Shown here: positions 53,585-62,560 of the stretch, in pieces
Numbering within the stretch: the first letter of the stretch is position 1
Layout: every line of letters begins with the position of its first letter
Source: Pseudomonas anuradhapurensis
Lineage (GTDB): Bacteria; Pseudomonadota; Gammaproteobacteria; Pseudomonadales; Pseudomonadaceae
Assembly: GCF_014269225.2 (NCBI RefSeq)
Contig: NZ_CP077097.1
Coordinates: 2,987,001-3,051,000 of the forward strand
DNA: 64,000 nt
Direction of reading: 5' to 3'
The notes under the pieces: generated by a model
Database searches by the model: none
Told to the model about the DNA's origin: nothing
The model's input: only the letters and a program-made list of their open reading frames with translations
Program-made: the position numbers and the translations under genes

Positions 53585-54466
53585 ATGGCGGGATTTGATT
53601 GGAACGACTTGCAGGTTCTCTTGGCTGTGCAGCGGTCTAAAAGCCTGCGCAATGCCGCTGAACGGCTGAACCTTAGTGCCGCGACGCTTTCGCGTAAACT
53701 TGACGAGTTGGAAAATCAGATTGGCGAAAAGCTGGTCGAGCGGATGTCCACCGGCTGCGAACTTACCCAGGTCGGGTCTCGAATTCTCGGTTATGCGGAG
53801 CAGATGGAGGAACTTGCCTCCTCCATCGAGCGAGTCCGAGACTCTCATCGAACCGAGGAGCTTGAAGGTACAGTCCGAATCAATGCTGATGAGTGGGTGT
53901 CGTTCTTTCTGATGCTCCACCTGCCGAAGATTCGTCAGCGACATCCTCGCATCGCTATCGAAGTGATCACCTCCCATAGGCCTTATAGCCTTACCAGGCG
54001 GGAAGCTGATATTTCGCTGCGTCCTATCCAGCCTACTCATCCCGATCTTGTCGCGAAGAAGCTGGGGAAGATCGAATTTGCTTTGTATGGTGCTGAGAAT
54101 TACGTCGCTCAGCACCAAACTGCGATTCAGGCGCAGCGCTGGTCGGAGCTGGATTTCATTGGATTTGATGATCTGCGGTCAAGCTTCACTGCTGACGGCT
54201 GGCTACGTTCGCTTCCCGAAAGCGGAGCACCCTGGCTGCGGTGTAGTTATGCACTGGGAATTTATGACGGAGTTGTCGCCAACGGAGGCTTAGGCGTTCT
54301 TGCCACATTTGCCGTTGAGCGCGATGGTCGTGTAATCCCCGTTACAAGCGCAATCCCCGAATTGACTCAAGAGATTTGGCTGACATATCACCGAGGACAC
54401 GGCAGTAGTGGGAAAGTCCGAGCAGTGGCTGCTTTCATCTCAGAAATCTTCGACACAGCCCTTTAG
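53585..54466 (+). CDS. LysR-family regulator
   Basis: A 293-aa regulator. HTH: AVQRSKSLRNAAERLNLSAA, then TLSRKLDELENQIGEKLVER. Effector domain starts near GTVRINADEWVSFFLMLHLP. It lies in tandem with the previous LysR gene and before a deaminase gene on the same strand. Which genes it controls is unknown; the RND pump downstream is one candidate because MexEF-OprN systems are LysR-activated in P. aeruginosa. Confidence 0.88.
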   Translation: MAGFDWNDLQVLLAVQRSKSLRNAAERLNLSAATLSRKLDELENQIGEKLVERMSTGCELTQVGSRILGYAEQMEELASSIERVRDSHRTEELEGTVRINADEWVSFFLMLHLPKIRQRHPRIAIEVITSHRPYSLTRREADISLRPIQPTHPDLVAKKLGKIEFALYGAENYVAQHQTAIQAQRWSELDFIGFDDLRSSFTADGWLRSLPESGAPWLRCSYALGIYDGVVANGGLGVLATFAVERDGRVIPVTSAIPELTQEIWLTYHRGHGSSGKVRAVAAFISEIFDTAL

Positions 54467-54579
54467 GAATGGATTATCCGTGTTGCAGATTTGAAGCGCC
54501 TGCCATCATTTTTGGTGATTCTAGGCTGCTTTTTGAAGCAGTAGATTTGCTCCACACATACCATCTGGAGCAAGTCATC

Positions 54580-55602
54580 ATGGCGTCATCAGTAGAGAAA
54601 GCAGCAGGTGCTCCCAAGGCGGAATTGCATGTCCACATCGAGGGAACGCTTGAGCCTGAGCTTATTTTCCAACTGGCCCAACGTAATGAAGTCCAGCTGC
54701 CCTGGGCATCGATCCAGACGCTGAGGCAGGCCTACTCTTTCTCGAGCCTGCAGTCTTTTCTGGACATCTATCACGTGGCCACTCGTGTACTTGTGACAGA
54801 GCGGGACTTCGCCGATCTCGCTCGGGCCTACGTCGAGCGCGCTCAGGCTGACAAAGTCATTCATGCGGAGATTTTTTTCGACCCCCAGACCCACATGGAA
54901 AGGGGTGTCGCCCTGGAAACGATTGTTGCAGGGTTGGAGCAAGGACTTAAAGAAGGAGATGAGTTCGGTTTCAGCAGCCGGCTGATAATGTGTTTTCTAC
55001 GTCATCTACCTGAGAGCAAAGCGCTCGAAACGCTCGAACAGGCTCTTCCACTGTTCAGCCACTACCCGCATCGCCTCATTGGTGTCGGGCTCGACTCGAC
55101 TGAAATAGGAATCCCCCCGAGAACGTTCGAACGCGTATTTGCAGCGGCTCGCCGTGCAGGCATCGAAGTGGTTGCGCATGCGGGGGAAGAAGGGCCTGCA
55201 GAGTACGTATGGGACGCGCTTGATGCGCTTCAGGTATCTCGTGTGGACCACGGCGTTGCGAGCAGCGAAGACGATGATCTGGTAGATCGCCTGGTTCGTG
55301 AGCAAATTCCGTTGACCGTGTGTCCGCTTTCGAACTTGCGCTTGAAGGTTGTTGAAGACATGAAGCAGCACCCCATTCGCTCGCTTCTTGAGCGTGGCGT
55401 GAAAGTAATGGTCAACTCCGACGACCCCGCTTATTTCGGGGGATACGTCAATGACAATTATGCCGCCATCATCAATTCGTTAAACCTTTCCGGCCCTCAA
55501 GTGTTTCAGCTACTTAGCAACTCGCTGGAGGCTTGCTTCATGCCCGCTGAGTGGAAGCGGAACGCCTTATCGGCTCTGACTAATTACTGGCACGGCACCT
55601 AA
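54580..55602 (+). CDS. Adenine/adenosine deaminase family protein
   Basis: A 340-aa metal-dependent amidohydrolase. Zinc motifs: AELHVHIEGTLEPEL near the start (H-x-H), HAGEEG (third His and the catalytic Glu), RVDHGV, and VNSDDPAYFGGY (catalytic Asp pair). The SDDPAYFGGY form is typical of the adenine deaminase subgroup rather than adenosine deaminase. Converts adenine to hypoxanthine plus ammonia if so. Start at 54580 has GGAGCAAG upstream; longer frames run upstream. Confidence 0.88.
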   Translation: MASSVEKAAGAPKAELHVHIEGTLEPELIFQLAQRNEVQLPWASIQTLRQAYSFSSLQSFLDIYHVATRVLVTERDFADLARAYVERAQADKVIHAEIFFDPQTHMERGVALETIVAGLEQGLKEGDEFGFSSRLIMCFLRHLPESKALETLEQALPLFSHYPHRLIGVGLDSTEIGIPPRTFERVFAAARRAGIEVVAHAGEEGPAEYVWDALDALQVSRVDHGVASSEDDDLVDRLVREQIPLTVCPLSNLRLKVVEDMKQHPIRSLLERGVKVMVNSDDPAYFGGYVNDNYAAIINSLNLSGPQVFQLLSNSLEACFMPAEWKRNALSALTNYWHGT

Positions 55603-55799
55603 TAACCTCGAACATCGGACGAAGTACTTCTTTACAGCAACATCCCTGCGGGAGGCAGGGCGGCCAGGTGGATAGCGGGTTTTGCGAATTGTAGAACCTG
55701 GAACTACAAAGCGTCGCTTCCCGGCGCGTTTATCCACCTCACCTTGAACGTCAGAATTTCTTCCACAAAGCACTACCCCGTGGTGCGAGGAGGAACCCA

Positions 55800-56480
55800 A
55801 TGCTGACTAAAGACACCCTTAGCAATGGACTGTATCTCCAGAGCTTGGCCGCCCTGTCCAACCTGGCCTGGTCCGAAGAGCGAATTCAGGAATCGCTTGA
55901 TGCCACGATGGCCAAGCGCCCTGGGCATGGCGAAATCTGGCTCTTTGCCTATGGCTCATTGATCTGGAACCCGTTGCTGGATTTTGTACGGCGTGAACTG
56001 GCGACCTTAAAAGGATGGCATCGCAGTTTCTGTTTAAAGATGGTTGCAGGTCGAGGCACGCCAGATGTTCCTGGACGGATGCTGGCTCTAGAGCCAGGCG
56101 GAATTACAGATGGGGTGGTTTTTCAGCTTGACGGACCAGAGTTGGAACGGGATCTCCAGTGCGTCTGGCGTCGCGAGATGGTGTTCGGCTCTTACACCCC
56201 GATATGGGCCCCCATCCATCTCGAAGATCAGACCTCGATTGATGCATTGGTTTTCGTAGCAGATCCCGGCTACGCGCTGTACGAGGCTGACTCATCTGTT
56301 TCCACGATCGCTTATCAGATGGCTGTAGCGCGTGGAACCCACGGTACCAATGCTGAGTACCTGAGGCTGCTCAGAAAAGCTCTGTACGCCAATGGGCTCT
56401 CTGACAACTACGTCGAAGCACTGCACTTGGAAGTAGAGCGCCACTCAGTGGCCAGCCTCTCTCCCTTCGCGCACCTGTGA
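55800..56480 (+). CDS. ChaC-like gamma-glutamylcyclotransferase
   Basis: A 226-aa enzyme. LFAYGSLIWNP is the conserved substrate-binding loop (Y-G-S-L), with the catalytic Glu likely in WRREMVFGSYTPIW. ChaC enzymes cut glutathione to 5-oxoproline and Cys-Gly. ATG at 55800 follows GAGGAGGAACCC. The 197-bp upstream gap has no gene. Next to glutathione and electrophile genes, it may recycle glutathione during stress; inference from context. Confidence 0.88.
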   Translation: MLTKDTLSNGLYLQSLAALSNLAWSEERIQESLDATMAKRPGHGEIWLFAYGSLIWNPLLDFVRRELATLKGWHRSFCLKMVAGRGTPDVPGRMLALEPGGITDGVVFQLDGPELERDLQCVWRREMVFGSYTPIWAPIHLEDQTSIDALVFVADPGYALYEADSSVSTIAYQMAVARGTHGTNAEYLRLLRKALYANGLSDNYVEALHLEVERHSVASLSPFAHL

Positions 56481-56537
56481 CAACTGGTCTTCGGCTCGCC
56501 TGTTCCCACTTAGCCAACCCAATATAGGAGAAGAATC

Positions 56538-57710
56538 ATGTTGGTCCAACGCAAAACACTCACCATCGCGATCAGTGCGCTGATCGCTTTGGGGGGAGCA
56601 GCTGGAGTCGTCGTTCAACACGGTGCGGCGGACATCGCTGGAGCCCAGGCCGCAACCGAAGCGCCGGCTATCGAAGTCGATGTAGCTCCAGTAATTAACA
56701 AGATCATTACCGAGTGGCAGAGCTATTCCGGTCGCTTGGATGCCATAGAACACATCCAGCTGCGCCCTTTGGTCTCCGGCACGATCGTCGCGGTAAATGT
56801 GAAGGACGGTGGTTTTGTTAAGAAAGGTGATCCTCTGTTCACCATTGACCCCCGGCCCTACGCCGCAGCGGTAGAGAAAGCCAGCGCTGAGCTGGCAGCC
56901 GCCGAATCGCGAGCCAGCTATGCGGCGACTGATGCGGCGCGGGCGCAACGACTCATCTCCAGTAACGCAATCGCCAAACGAGAATTCGATGAGCGCAGTA
57001 ACGCAGCGCGTGAGGCCTCCGCCGCGGTAAAAGCTGCTAAAGCAGCGCTGCAAGCGGCACGCATCGATTTGGAGCACACCCAGGTTAACGCGCCTGTAAG
57101 TGGTCGGGTATCGCGCGCAGAGCTGACGCTGGGCAACATTGTGAGCGCCGGCGCTAATGCACCGCTTTTAGCAACCTTGGTTTCTGTGTCACCCATCTAC
57201 GCCTCGTTCGAAGTCGATGAACAAACCTACCTGCGCTACCTGCGTCATTCGAACACCAAACCTGTGGAAGTCGCGCTTGGGTTGGCCGACGAATCTGGTT
57301 ATTCGCGCAAAGGCACTTTGGTCTCCGTCGACAACCAGCTCAATAGCGGTACCAGCACCTTGCGTGTCAGGGCTCGCTTCGAAAACCAGGATGGCGCGTT
57401 GCTGCCGGGGCTATTCGCTCGGGTAAAGGTAGAGGGTGGCAAGCCACAGGAGGCTTACCTGATCGATGAGGCCGCTATAGGTACTGACCAGGCCAAGAAG
57501 TTTGTACTCGTAGTTGATGCGCAAAGCCGTGTGCAGTACCGGGAAGTGGAACTCGGCGGCTCGTATGAAGGGCTCCGTATCGTGACCAAGGGGCTAAATG
57601 CCGGTGAACGTATTGTCGTCAACGGCATTCAGCGTGTGCGGCCCAACGACCTCGTGCAGGCGCGCGACACCAACATGCAGTCCAGCCAACCGCTGGCACT
57701 CGTGAACTGA
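56538..57710 (+). CDS. RND efflux periplasmic adaptor (MexE-like)
   Basis: A 390-aa membrane-fusion protein. Membrane-anchoring N-terminus (TIAISALIALGGAAGVVVQH), then lipoyl halves PLVSGTIVAVNVKDGGFVKK and HTQVNAPVSGRVSRAELTLG around a coiled coil of about 100 residues rich in Ala/Glu/Arg, then beta-barrel and membrane-proximal domains. It couples the RND pump to the outer-membrane channel. No Cys lipobox at the start. First gene of a three-gene operon; the RND gene starts 12 bp after its stop. Confidence 0.92.
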   Translation: MLVQRKTLTIAISALIALGGAAGVVVQHGAADIAGAQAATEAPAIEVDVAPVINKIITEWQSYSGRLDAIEHIQLRPLVSGTIVAVNVKDGGFVKKGDPLFTIDPRPYAAAVEKASAELAAAESRASYAATDAARAQRLISSNAIAKREFDERSNAAREASAAVKAAKAALQAARIDLEHTQVNAPVSGRVSRAELTLGNIVSAGANAPLLATLVSVSPIYASFEVDEQTYLRYLRHSNTKPVEVALGLADESGYSRKGTLVSVDNQLNSGTSTLRVRARFENQDGALLPGLFARVKVEGGKPQEAYLIDEAAIGTDQAKKFVLVVDAQSRVQYREVELGGSYEGLRIVTKGLNAGERIVVNGIQRVRPNDLVQARDTNMQSSQPLALVN

Positions 57711-57722
57711 GGCGCGGTCATC

Positions 57723-60700
57723 ATGAACATCTCAAAATTCTTTATCGACCGGCCGATCTTCGCGGCCGTGCTTTCGGTGGTGGTGCTGCTGGCAGGGAGC
57801 ATTGCTCTGACGAAACTGCCCACTGCCGAATACCCCGAAGTGGTACCTCCCTCGGTCCTTGTGCACGCTCAGTTTCCTGGTGCAAACCCGAAGGTAATTG
57901 CCGAAACCGTTGCCTCTCCTATCGAGGAGCAAATCAACGGTGTGGAGAACATGCTCTACATGCAGTCGCAGGCAAACAGCGACGGCAACATGACCACTAC
58001 AGTCACGTTCAAGCTAGGCACAGACCCTGACAAGGCGCAGCAGTTGGTTCAGAACCGCGTAGCGCAGGCTCTGCCGCGTCTGCCTGAAGACGTGCAACGC
58101 CTGGGGGTTACAACGATCAAGTCTTCCCCAACTCTCACCATGGGCGTCAATCTGGTCAGCGAAAGCGGACGCTACGACAAGGACTATCTGCGTAACTACG
58201 CGGTTATCAATATCAAGGACCAGCTGGCCCGCATCCAAGGTATTGGCCAAGTGCTGATCTGGGGGTCCGGTGACTACTCCATGCGGGTATGGCTGGACCC
58301 GCATAAGGTGGCGCGGCAGAACATGACTGCTTCCGAAGTCGTCGCTGCAATCCGCGAACAAAACGTACAGGTCGCAGCGGGCATCGTGGGTGCGCAACCA
58401 ATGCCCGAGAACGTTCCTCTGCAGCTCAACATCAATGCTCAAGGCCGCTTGAAAACCGCAGACGAGTTTCGAGAGATCATCCTCAAGACCACTTCTGGTG
58501 GTGCTGTCATTCGCTTGGGCGATGTCGCTCGGGTTGAGCTGGGTGTCGCCGACTACGCGTTGCGTTCTCTGCTCGATAGCAAACCCTCGGTACAGATGAT
58601 CATCTTCCAGCAGCCAGGAGCCAACTCGCTGCAGATCTCCGAAGATGTTCGCAAAACCATGGCTTCGCTGAAAGAGGATATGCCTGAAGGGCTTGATTAC
58701 GTCGTGCGCTACGACCCCACCCAGTTCGTGCGAGAAAGTATCGACGCAGTCATTCACACTCTGCTCGAAGCGATCGTACTAGTGGTGCTGGTCGTAATCA
58801 TCTTCCTCCAGACCTGGCGCGCCTCGATCATTCCCTTGCTCGCAGTCCCGGTGTCCATTATCGGCACTTTCTCATTGCTGTTGCTGTTCGGCTTCACGAT
58901 CAATGCCCTGTCATTGTTCGGCCTGGTGCTGGCTATCGGCATCGTAGTCGACGACGCCATCGTGGTTGTCGAGAATGTCGAGCGAAATATCAGCGAGGGT
59001 ATGACGCCCCGGGACGCCACTTACAAGGCTATGCAAGAGGTCAGTGGGCCGATCATTGCCATCGCGCTAACGCTGGTTGCGGTATTCGTTCCGCTCGCGT
59101 TCATGTCAGGTCTCACTGGACAGTTCTACCAACAGTTCGCGATGACCATCGCAATCTCCACCGTTATCTCGGCCTTCAACTCGCTCACTCTCTCTCCTGC
59201 ATTGGCAGCGTTGTTGCTCAAAGGCCACGACGAGCCGAAGGACCGCCTGACCCTTATGATGGACAGGCTATTTGGACGCTTCTTCGCTGCGTTCAACCGC
59301 GTGTTCCATCGTGGCTCCGAGTCGTATGGCGGTGGCGTACGTCAAGTGATCAACCACAAGGGCGCAATGCTGATTGTCTACGGAGTACTGCTTGCGATGG
59401 CAATGTACCTAGGCAAGATCGTGCCTGGCGGTTTCGTACCCGGCCAGGATAAAGATTACTTGGTTGCCATTGTTCAGTTGCCGAGTGGCTCTTCACTGGA
59501 GAAGACTGCCCAGATCACCAAGCAGGTCAGTGACATTGCCCTCAAGGTACCTGGAGTGATTGGCGTTCCATCGTTTCCTGGTCTTAACGTTAACGGCCTG
59601 ACTAACTCTTCGAGTAGCTCACTGGTATTCCCCGTTCTGAAACCATCCAAAGAGCGTGGAGCTGGTGAGACTGCTGCTGAGATTGCTGCAGCATTGAACG
59701 CCGAATACGCGAAGATCAAGGACGCGACCATTGCTGTGTTCCCGCCGCCGCCTGTCTCGGGCCTGGGTACAGTCGGCGGTTTCAAGTTGCAGATCCAGGA
59801 CCGCGGAGCACTTGGGTACGAAGCGCTGAACCGCGTTACCCAAGAGTTCATGAAGCGTGCAGCTCAAGCGCCAGAGCTTGGGCCGATGTTCTCCAGCTTC
59901 CAGATCAACGTTCCCCAACTGAACGTGGAGCTGGATCGGGTGAAAGCGAAACAACAAGGCGTGTCTGTTCGCGACGTCTTCGACACCTTGCAGATCTACC
60001 TGGGCTCGCTCTACGTCAACGACTTCAATGCGTTTGGCCGAGTGTTCCAGGTGCATGCGCAGGCTGATGCTCCTTTCCGCGTTAATGCCGAATCTATTGG
60101 GGAGCTGAAAACTCGAAATGCTGCTGGCGAGATGGTGCCGCTGTCTTCATTGGTAAAGGTCACTCCAACCTACGGCCCGGAGATGGTCGTGCGCTACAAC
60201 GGCTTCTTGGCCGCCGATATCAACGGAGGTCCTGCCGCGGGCTACTCCTCCGGCCAGGCTCAAGCCGCAGTCGAACGCATTGCTGCCGAGGTATTCCCTC
60301 GCGGCATCAAGTTCGAGTGGACCGACCTCACCTACCAGCAGGTGTTGGCAGGTAACTCGGCGTTGTGGGTCTTCCCTATCAGTGTGCTGTTGGTATTCCT
60401 GGTCCTAGCAGCGATGTATGAAAGCCTGACCTTGCCGTTGGCAATTTTACTGATCGTGCCCATGACCCTGCTTTCTGCCCTCGCAGGTGTATGGCTGACC
60501 AATGGTGATAACAACATCTTCACCCAGATTGGTTTGATGGTACTGGTGGGGCTGTCGGCTAAAAACGCAATCCTGATCGTTGAATTTGCTCGTGAACTGG
60601 AGATGAGCGGGCGGACCATTGTTCAGGCTGCGGTCGAAGCGAGCCGTCTACGTTTGCGTCCGATTTTGATGACTTCGATCGCATTCATCATGGGCGTCGT

Positions 60701-60974
60701 ACCACTGGTGATTTCCACCGGCGCTGGCTCAGAAATGCGTCAGGCAATGGGCATCGCAGTGTTCTTCGGAATGCTCGGCGTCACCTTGTTCGGGCTGTTG
60801 CTCACCCCCGTCTTCTATGTGCTGCTCCGTAAATTGTCCGGTGTTGAACACATTGTCGACAAGCATGGCACTCACGCGCAGATGGAGCCAACAGAACCCA
60901 AGTATGAAGCGGCAGGACAACACAAGCCGAGCTCCGAGCGTCAGCGCGCTCTGGACATGGCTGTGCAGGACTGA
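57723..60974 (+). CDS. RND multidrug efflux pump (MexF-like, HAE-1 family)
   Basis: A 1083-aa inner-membrane proton antiporter, close to the usual ~1050-aa length. It starts MNISKFFIDRPIFAAVLSVV, has two large periplasmic loops, and the proton-relay DD in LVLAIGIVVDDAIVVVENVE in helix 4. The MexF-type opening PTAEYPEVVPPSVLVHAQFP is visible. A C-terminal tail of about 40 residues rich in charged amino acids is longer than average. Substrates cannot be read from sequence; MexEF-type pumps export chloramphenicol, fluoroquinolones, trimethoprim and metabolites. Confidence 0.95.
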   Translation: MNISKFFIDRPIFAAVLSVVVLLAGSIALTKLPTAEYPEVVPPSVLVHAQFPGANPKVIAETVASPIEEQINGVENMLYMQSQANSDGNMTTTVTFKLGTDPDKAQQLVQNRVAQALPRLPEDVQRLGVTTIKSSPTLTMGVNLVSESGRYDKDYLRNYAVINIKDQLARIQGIGQVLIWGSGDYSMRVWLDPHKVARQNMTASEVVAAIREQNVQVAAGIVGAQPMPENVPLQLNINAQGRLKTADEFREIILKTTSGGAVIRLGDVARVELGVADYALRSLLDSKPSVQMIIFQQPGANSLQISEDVRKTMASLKEDMPEGLDYVVRYDPTQFVRESIDAVIHTLLEAIVLVVLVVIIFLQTWRASIIPLLAVPVSIIGTFSLLLLFGFTINALSLFGLVLAIGIVVDDAIVVVENVERNISEGMTPRDATYKAMQEVSGPIIAIALTLVAVFVPLAFMSGLTGQFYQQFAMTIAISTVISAFNSLTLSPALAALLLKGHDEPKDRLTLMMDRLFGRFFAAFNRVFHRGSESYGGGVRQVINHKGAMLIVYGVLLAMAMYLGKIVPGGFVPGQDKDYLVAIVQLPSGSSLEKTAQITKQVSDIALKVPGVIGVPSFPGLNVNGLTNSSSSSLVFPVLKPSKERGAGETAAEIAAALNAEYAKIKDATIAVFPPPPVSGLGTVGGFKLQIQDRGALGYEALNRVTQEFMKRAAQAPELGPMFSSFQINVPQLNVELDRVKAKQQGVSVRDVFDTLQIYLGSLYVNDFNAFGRVFQVHAQADAPFRVNAESIGELKTRNAAGEMVPLSSLVKVTPTYGPEMVVRYNGFLAADINGGPAAGYSSGQAQAAVERIAAEVFPRGIKFEWTDLTYQQVLAGNSALWVFPISVLLVFLVLAAMYESLTLPLAILLIVPMTLLSALAGVWLTNGDNNIFTQIGLMVLVGLSAKNAILIVEFARELEMSGRTIVQAAVEASRLRLRPILMTSIAFIMGVVPLVISTGAGSEMRQAMGIAVFFGMLGVTLFGLLLTPVFYVLLRKLSGVEHIVDKHGTHAQMEPTEPKYEAAGQHKPSSERQRALDMAVQD

Positions 60975-60984
60975 GGAGATCATC

Positions 60985-62472
60985 ATGAACGCATTCATCC
61001 AGAACCGCTCGCTGCATCTCACAGTGTTGGCCGGTGTGTTAACGAGTTTGATTGGCTGCTCTGTGGAACCGACTTATGAGCGCCCGGTGGCCTCTGTTCC
61101 GCCCAGCTTCAAGGAGGACACTGCTGTCACCGAACGAGGCACTTGGAAGACAGCTGAACCTGCTGACTTCAATGCACGAGGACAGTGGTGGAAAGTATTT
61201 GCTGATCCGGACCTGGATAGTCTTGAAGACCAGGCACTGGAGGCCAATCAGAATCTGCAGGCCGCTGCAGCGCGAGTGAAGGAAGCCCGTGGACTGAACC
61301 AGGCGGCACGTGGAGGCTTGTTCCCAAGTGTGGATGGCGGAATTGGTGCCACACGCCAGCGCGTATCCGAAGCGGCGCAACCGGATGGATCGCCGGCCTA
61401 TCAAAACACCATGGTGCGTTCACAAGTGGGTATTTCCTATGAGGTGGACCTGTTCGGCCGGGTGTCTTCATCGGTTCATGCCGCAGAAGCTGATTTGCAA
61501 CAGACTGAGGCCTTGTTTCACTCCGTGCAGTTGGCGTTGCAGGCGGATGTCGCGCAGAACTATTTCCAGATCCGTCAGTTGGATGCTCAGGCAAAGGTAC
61601 TTGCCGAGGCCGTGACGCTTCGGGAAAAAGCGCTTGAGCTGGTCGAAACCCGCTTCGCCGATAGCGAGATCAGTGAGCTTGATGTGTCGCGGGCTCGCTC
61701 GGAATTGGCAACCGCTCGTTCAGATTCAATGACAGTGAGCCGTCAGCGCGCGGTGGCCGAACATAGCCTGGCAGTGTTGCTGGGTAAAGCGCCGGCCGAA
61801 TTCTCGCTGTCCGCCAAGCCCTTGCAAGCGGTAGAGGTCCAGATCCCGGCTGGCTTGCCATCCGCTTTGCTGGAGCGGCGTCCAGATATCGCTGCAGCTG
61901 AACGGGCGATGGCGGCAGCTAACGCAAGGGTCGGTGTGGCCAAGGCGGCATTCTTCCCATCCTTAACTTTGACTGGTTCAGCTGGCTTTGAGGCGTCGAC
62001 CCTAGGGAATTTGTTCAATTGGAGCAACAGGACATTCTTGTTAGGTCCCCTGGCCGGTACCGCGCTGAATCTCCCGATCTTCGATGGAGGGCGGCGCAGC
62101 GGAAATCTGGCGAGCGCCCGTGCGAAATACGAAGAAGACGTGGCGAACTACCGTCAGCAGGTTTTAGTGGCATTCAAGGAAGTGGAAGACAACCTATCGG
62201 ATCTCGCCATCCTGGCTCGTCAGACACGAACCCAAGGGGAAGCGGTCACCTCATCCTCTCGCGCCGCAGAAATTTCACGAACCCAGTATATGGAAGGAGC
62301 TGTGGCCTACCTCGATGTCATTGATGCGGAGCGGTCTGTTCTGCAAGCACAGCGCGCCGCAATCGATCTGCAAGCAGTGCAGGCCCTTGCGACGGTGAAC
62401 CTTATCCGCGCATTGGGTGGTGGATGGAGCGGCACCTCTAGCCATACAGAGAAACTCGCCAGTAATCGCTGA
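60985..62472 (+). CDS. Outer-membrane efflux channel (OprN/NodT family)
   Basis: A 495-aa lipoprotein channel. Lipobox LIGC near residue 22 marks lipid attachment at Cys. Outer-membrane factor domains in pairs: two repeats each with a barrel part and long helices (AARVKEARGLNQAARGGLFP; RARSELATARSDSMTVSRQR). The TolC-like end ALGGGW is present. Start at 60985 has GAGGAG upstream. 10 bp after the RND stop; completes the tripartite pump. Confidence 0.93.
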   Translation: MNAFIQNRSLHLTVLAGVLTSLIGCSVEPTYERPVASVPPSFKEDTAVTERGTWKTAEPADFNARGQWWKVFADPDLDSLEDQALEANQNLQAAAARVKEARGLNQAARGGLFPSVDGGIGATRQRVSEAAQPDGSPAYQNTMVRSQVGISYEVDLFGRVSSSVHAAEADLQQTEALFHSVQLALQADVAQNYFQIRQLDAQAKVLAEAVTLREKALELVETRFADSEISELDVSRARSELATARSDSMTVSRQRAVAEHSLAVLLGKAPAEFSLSAKPLQAVEVQIPAGLPSALLERRPDIAAAERAMAAANARVGVAKAAFFPSLTLTGSAGFEASTLGNLFNWSNRTFLLGPLAGTALNLPIFDGGRRSGNLASARAKYEEDVANYRQQVLVAFKEVEDNLSDLAILARQTRTQGEAVTSSSRAAEISRTQYMEGAVAYLDVIDAERSVLQAQRAAIDLQAVQALATVNLIRALGGGWSGTSSHTEKLASNR

Positions 62473-62560
62473 AACCACGCCCGATGGTGAACGTCTGGCA
62501 TCACTTTTCGACTCCCTCAGGCGTATTGACGCGAGGGGCTTCAACTCTAGGAGTATGCAC

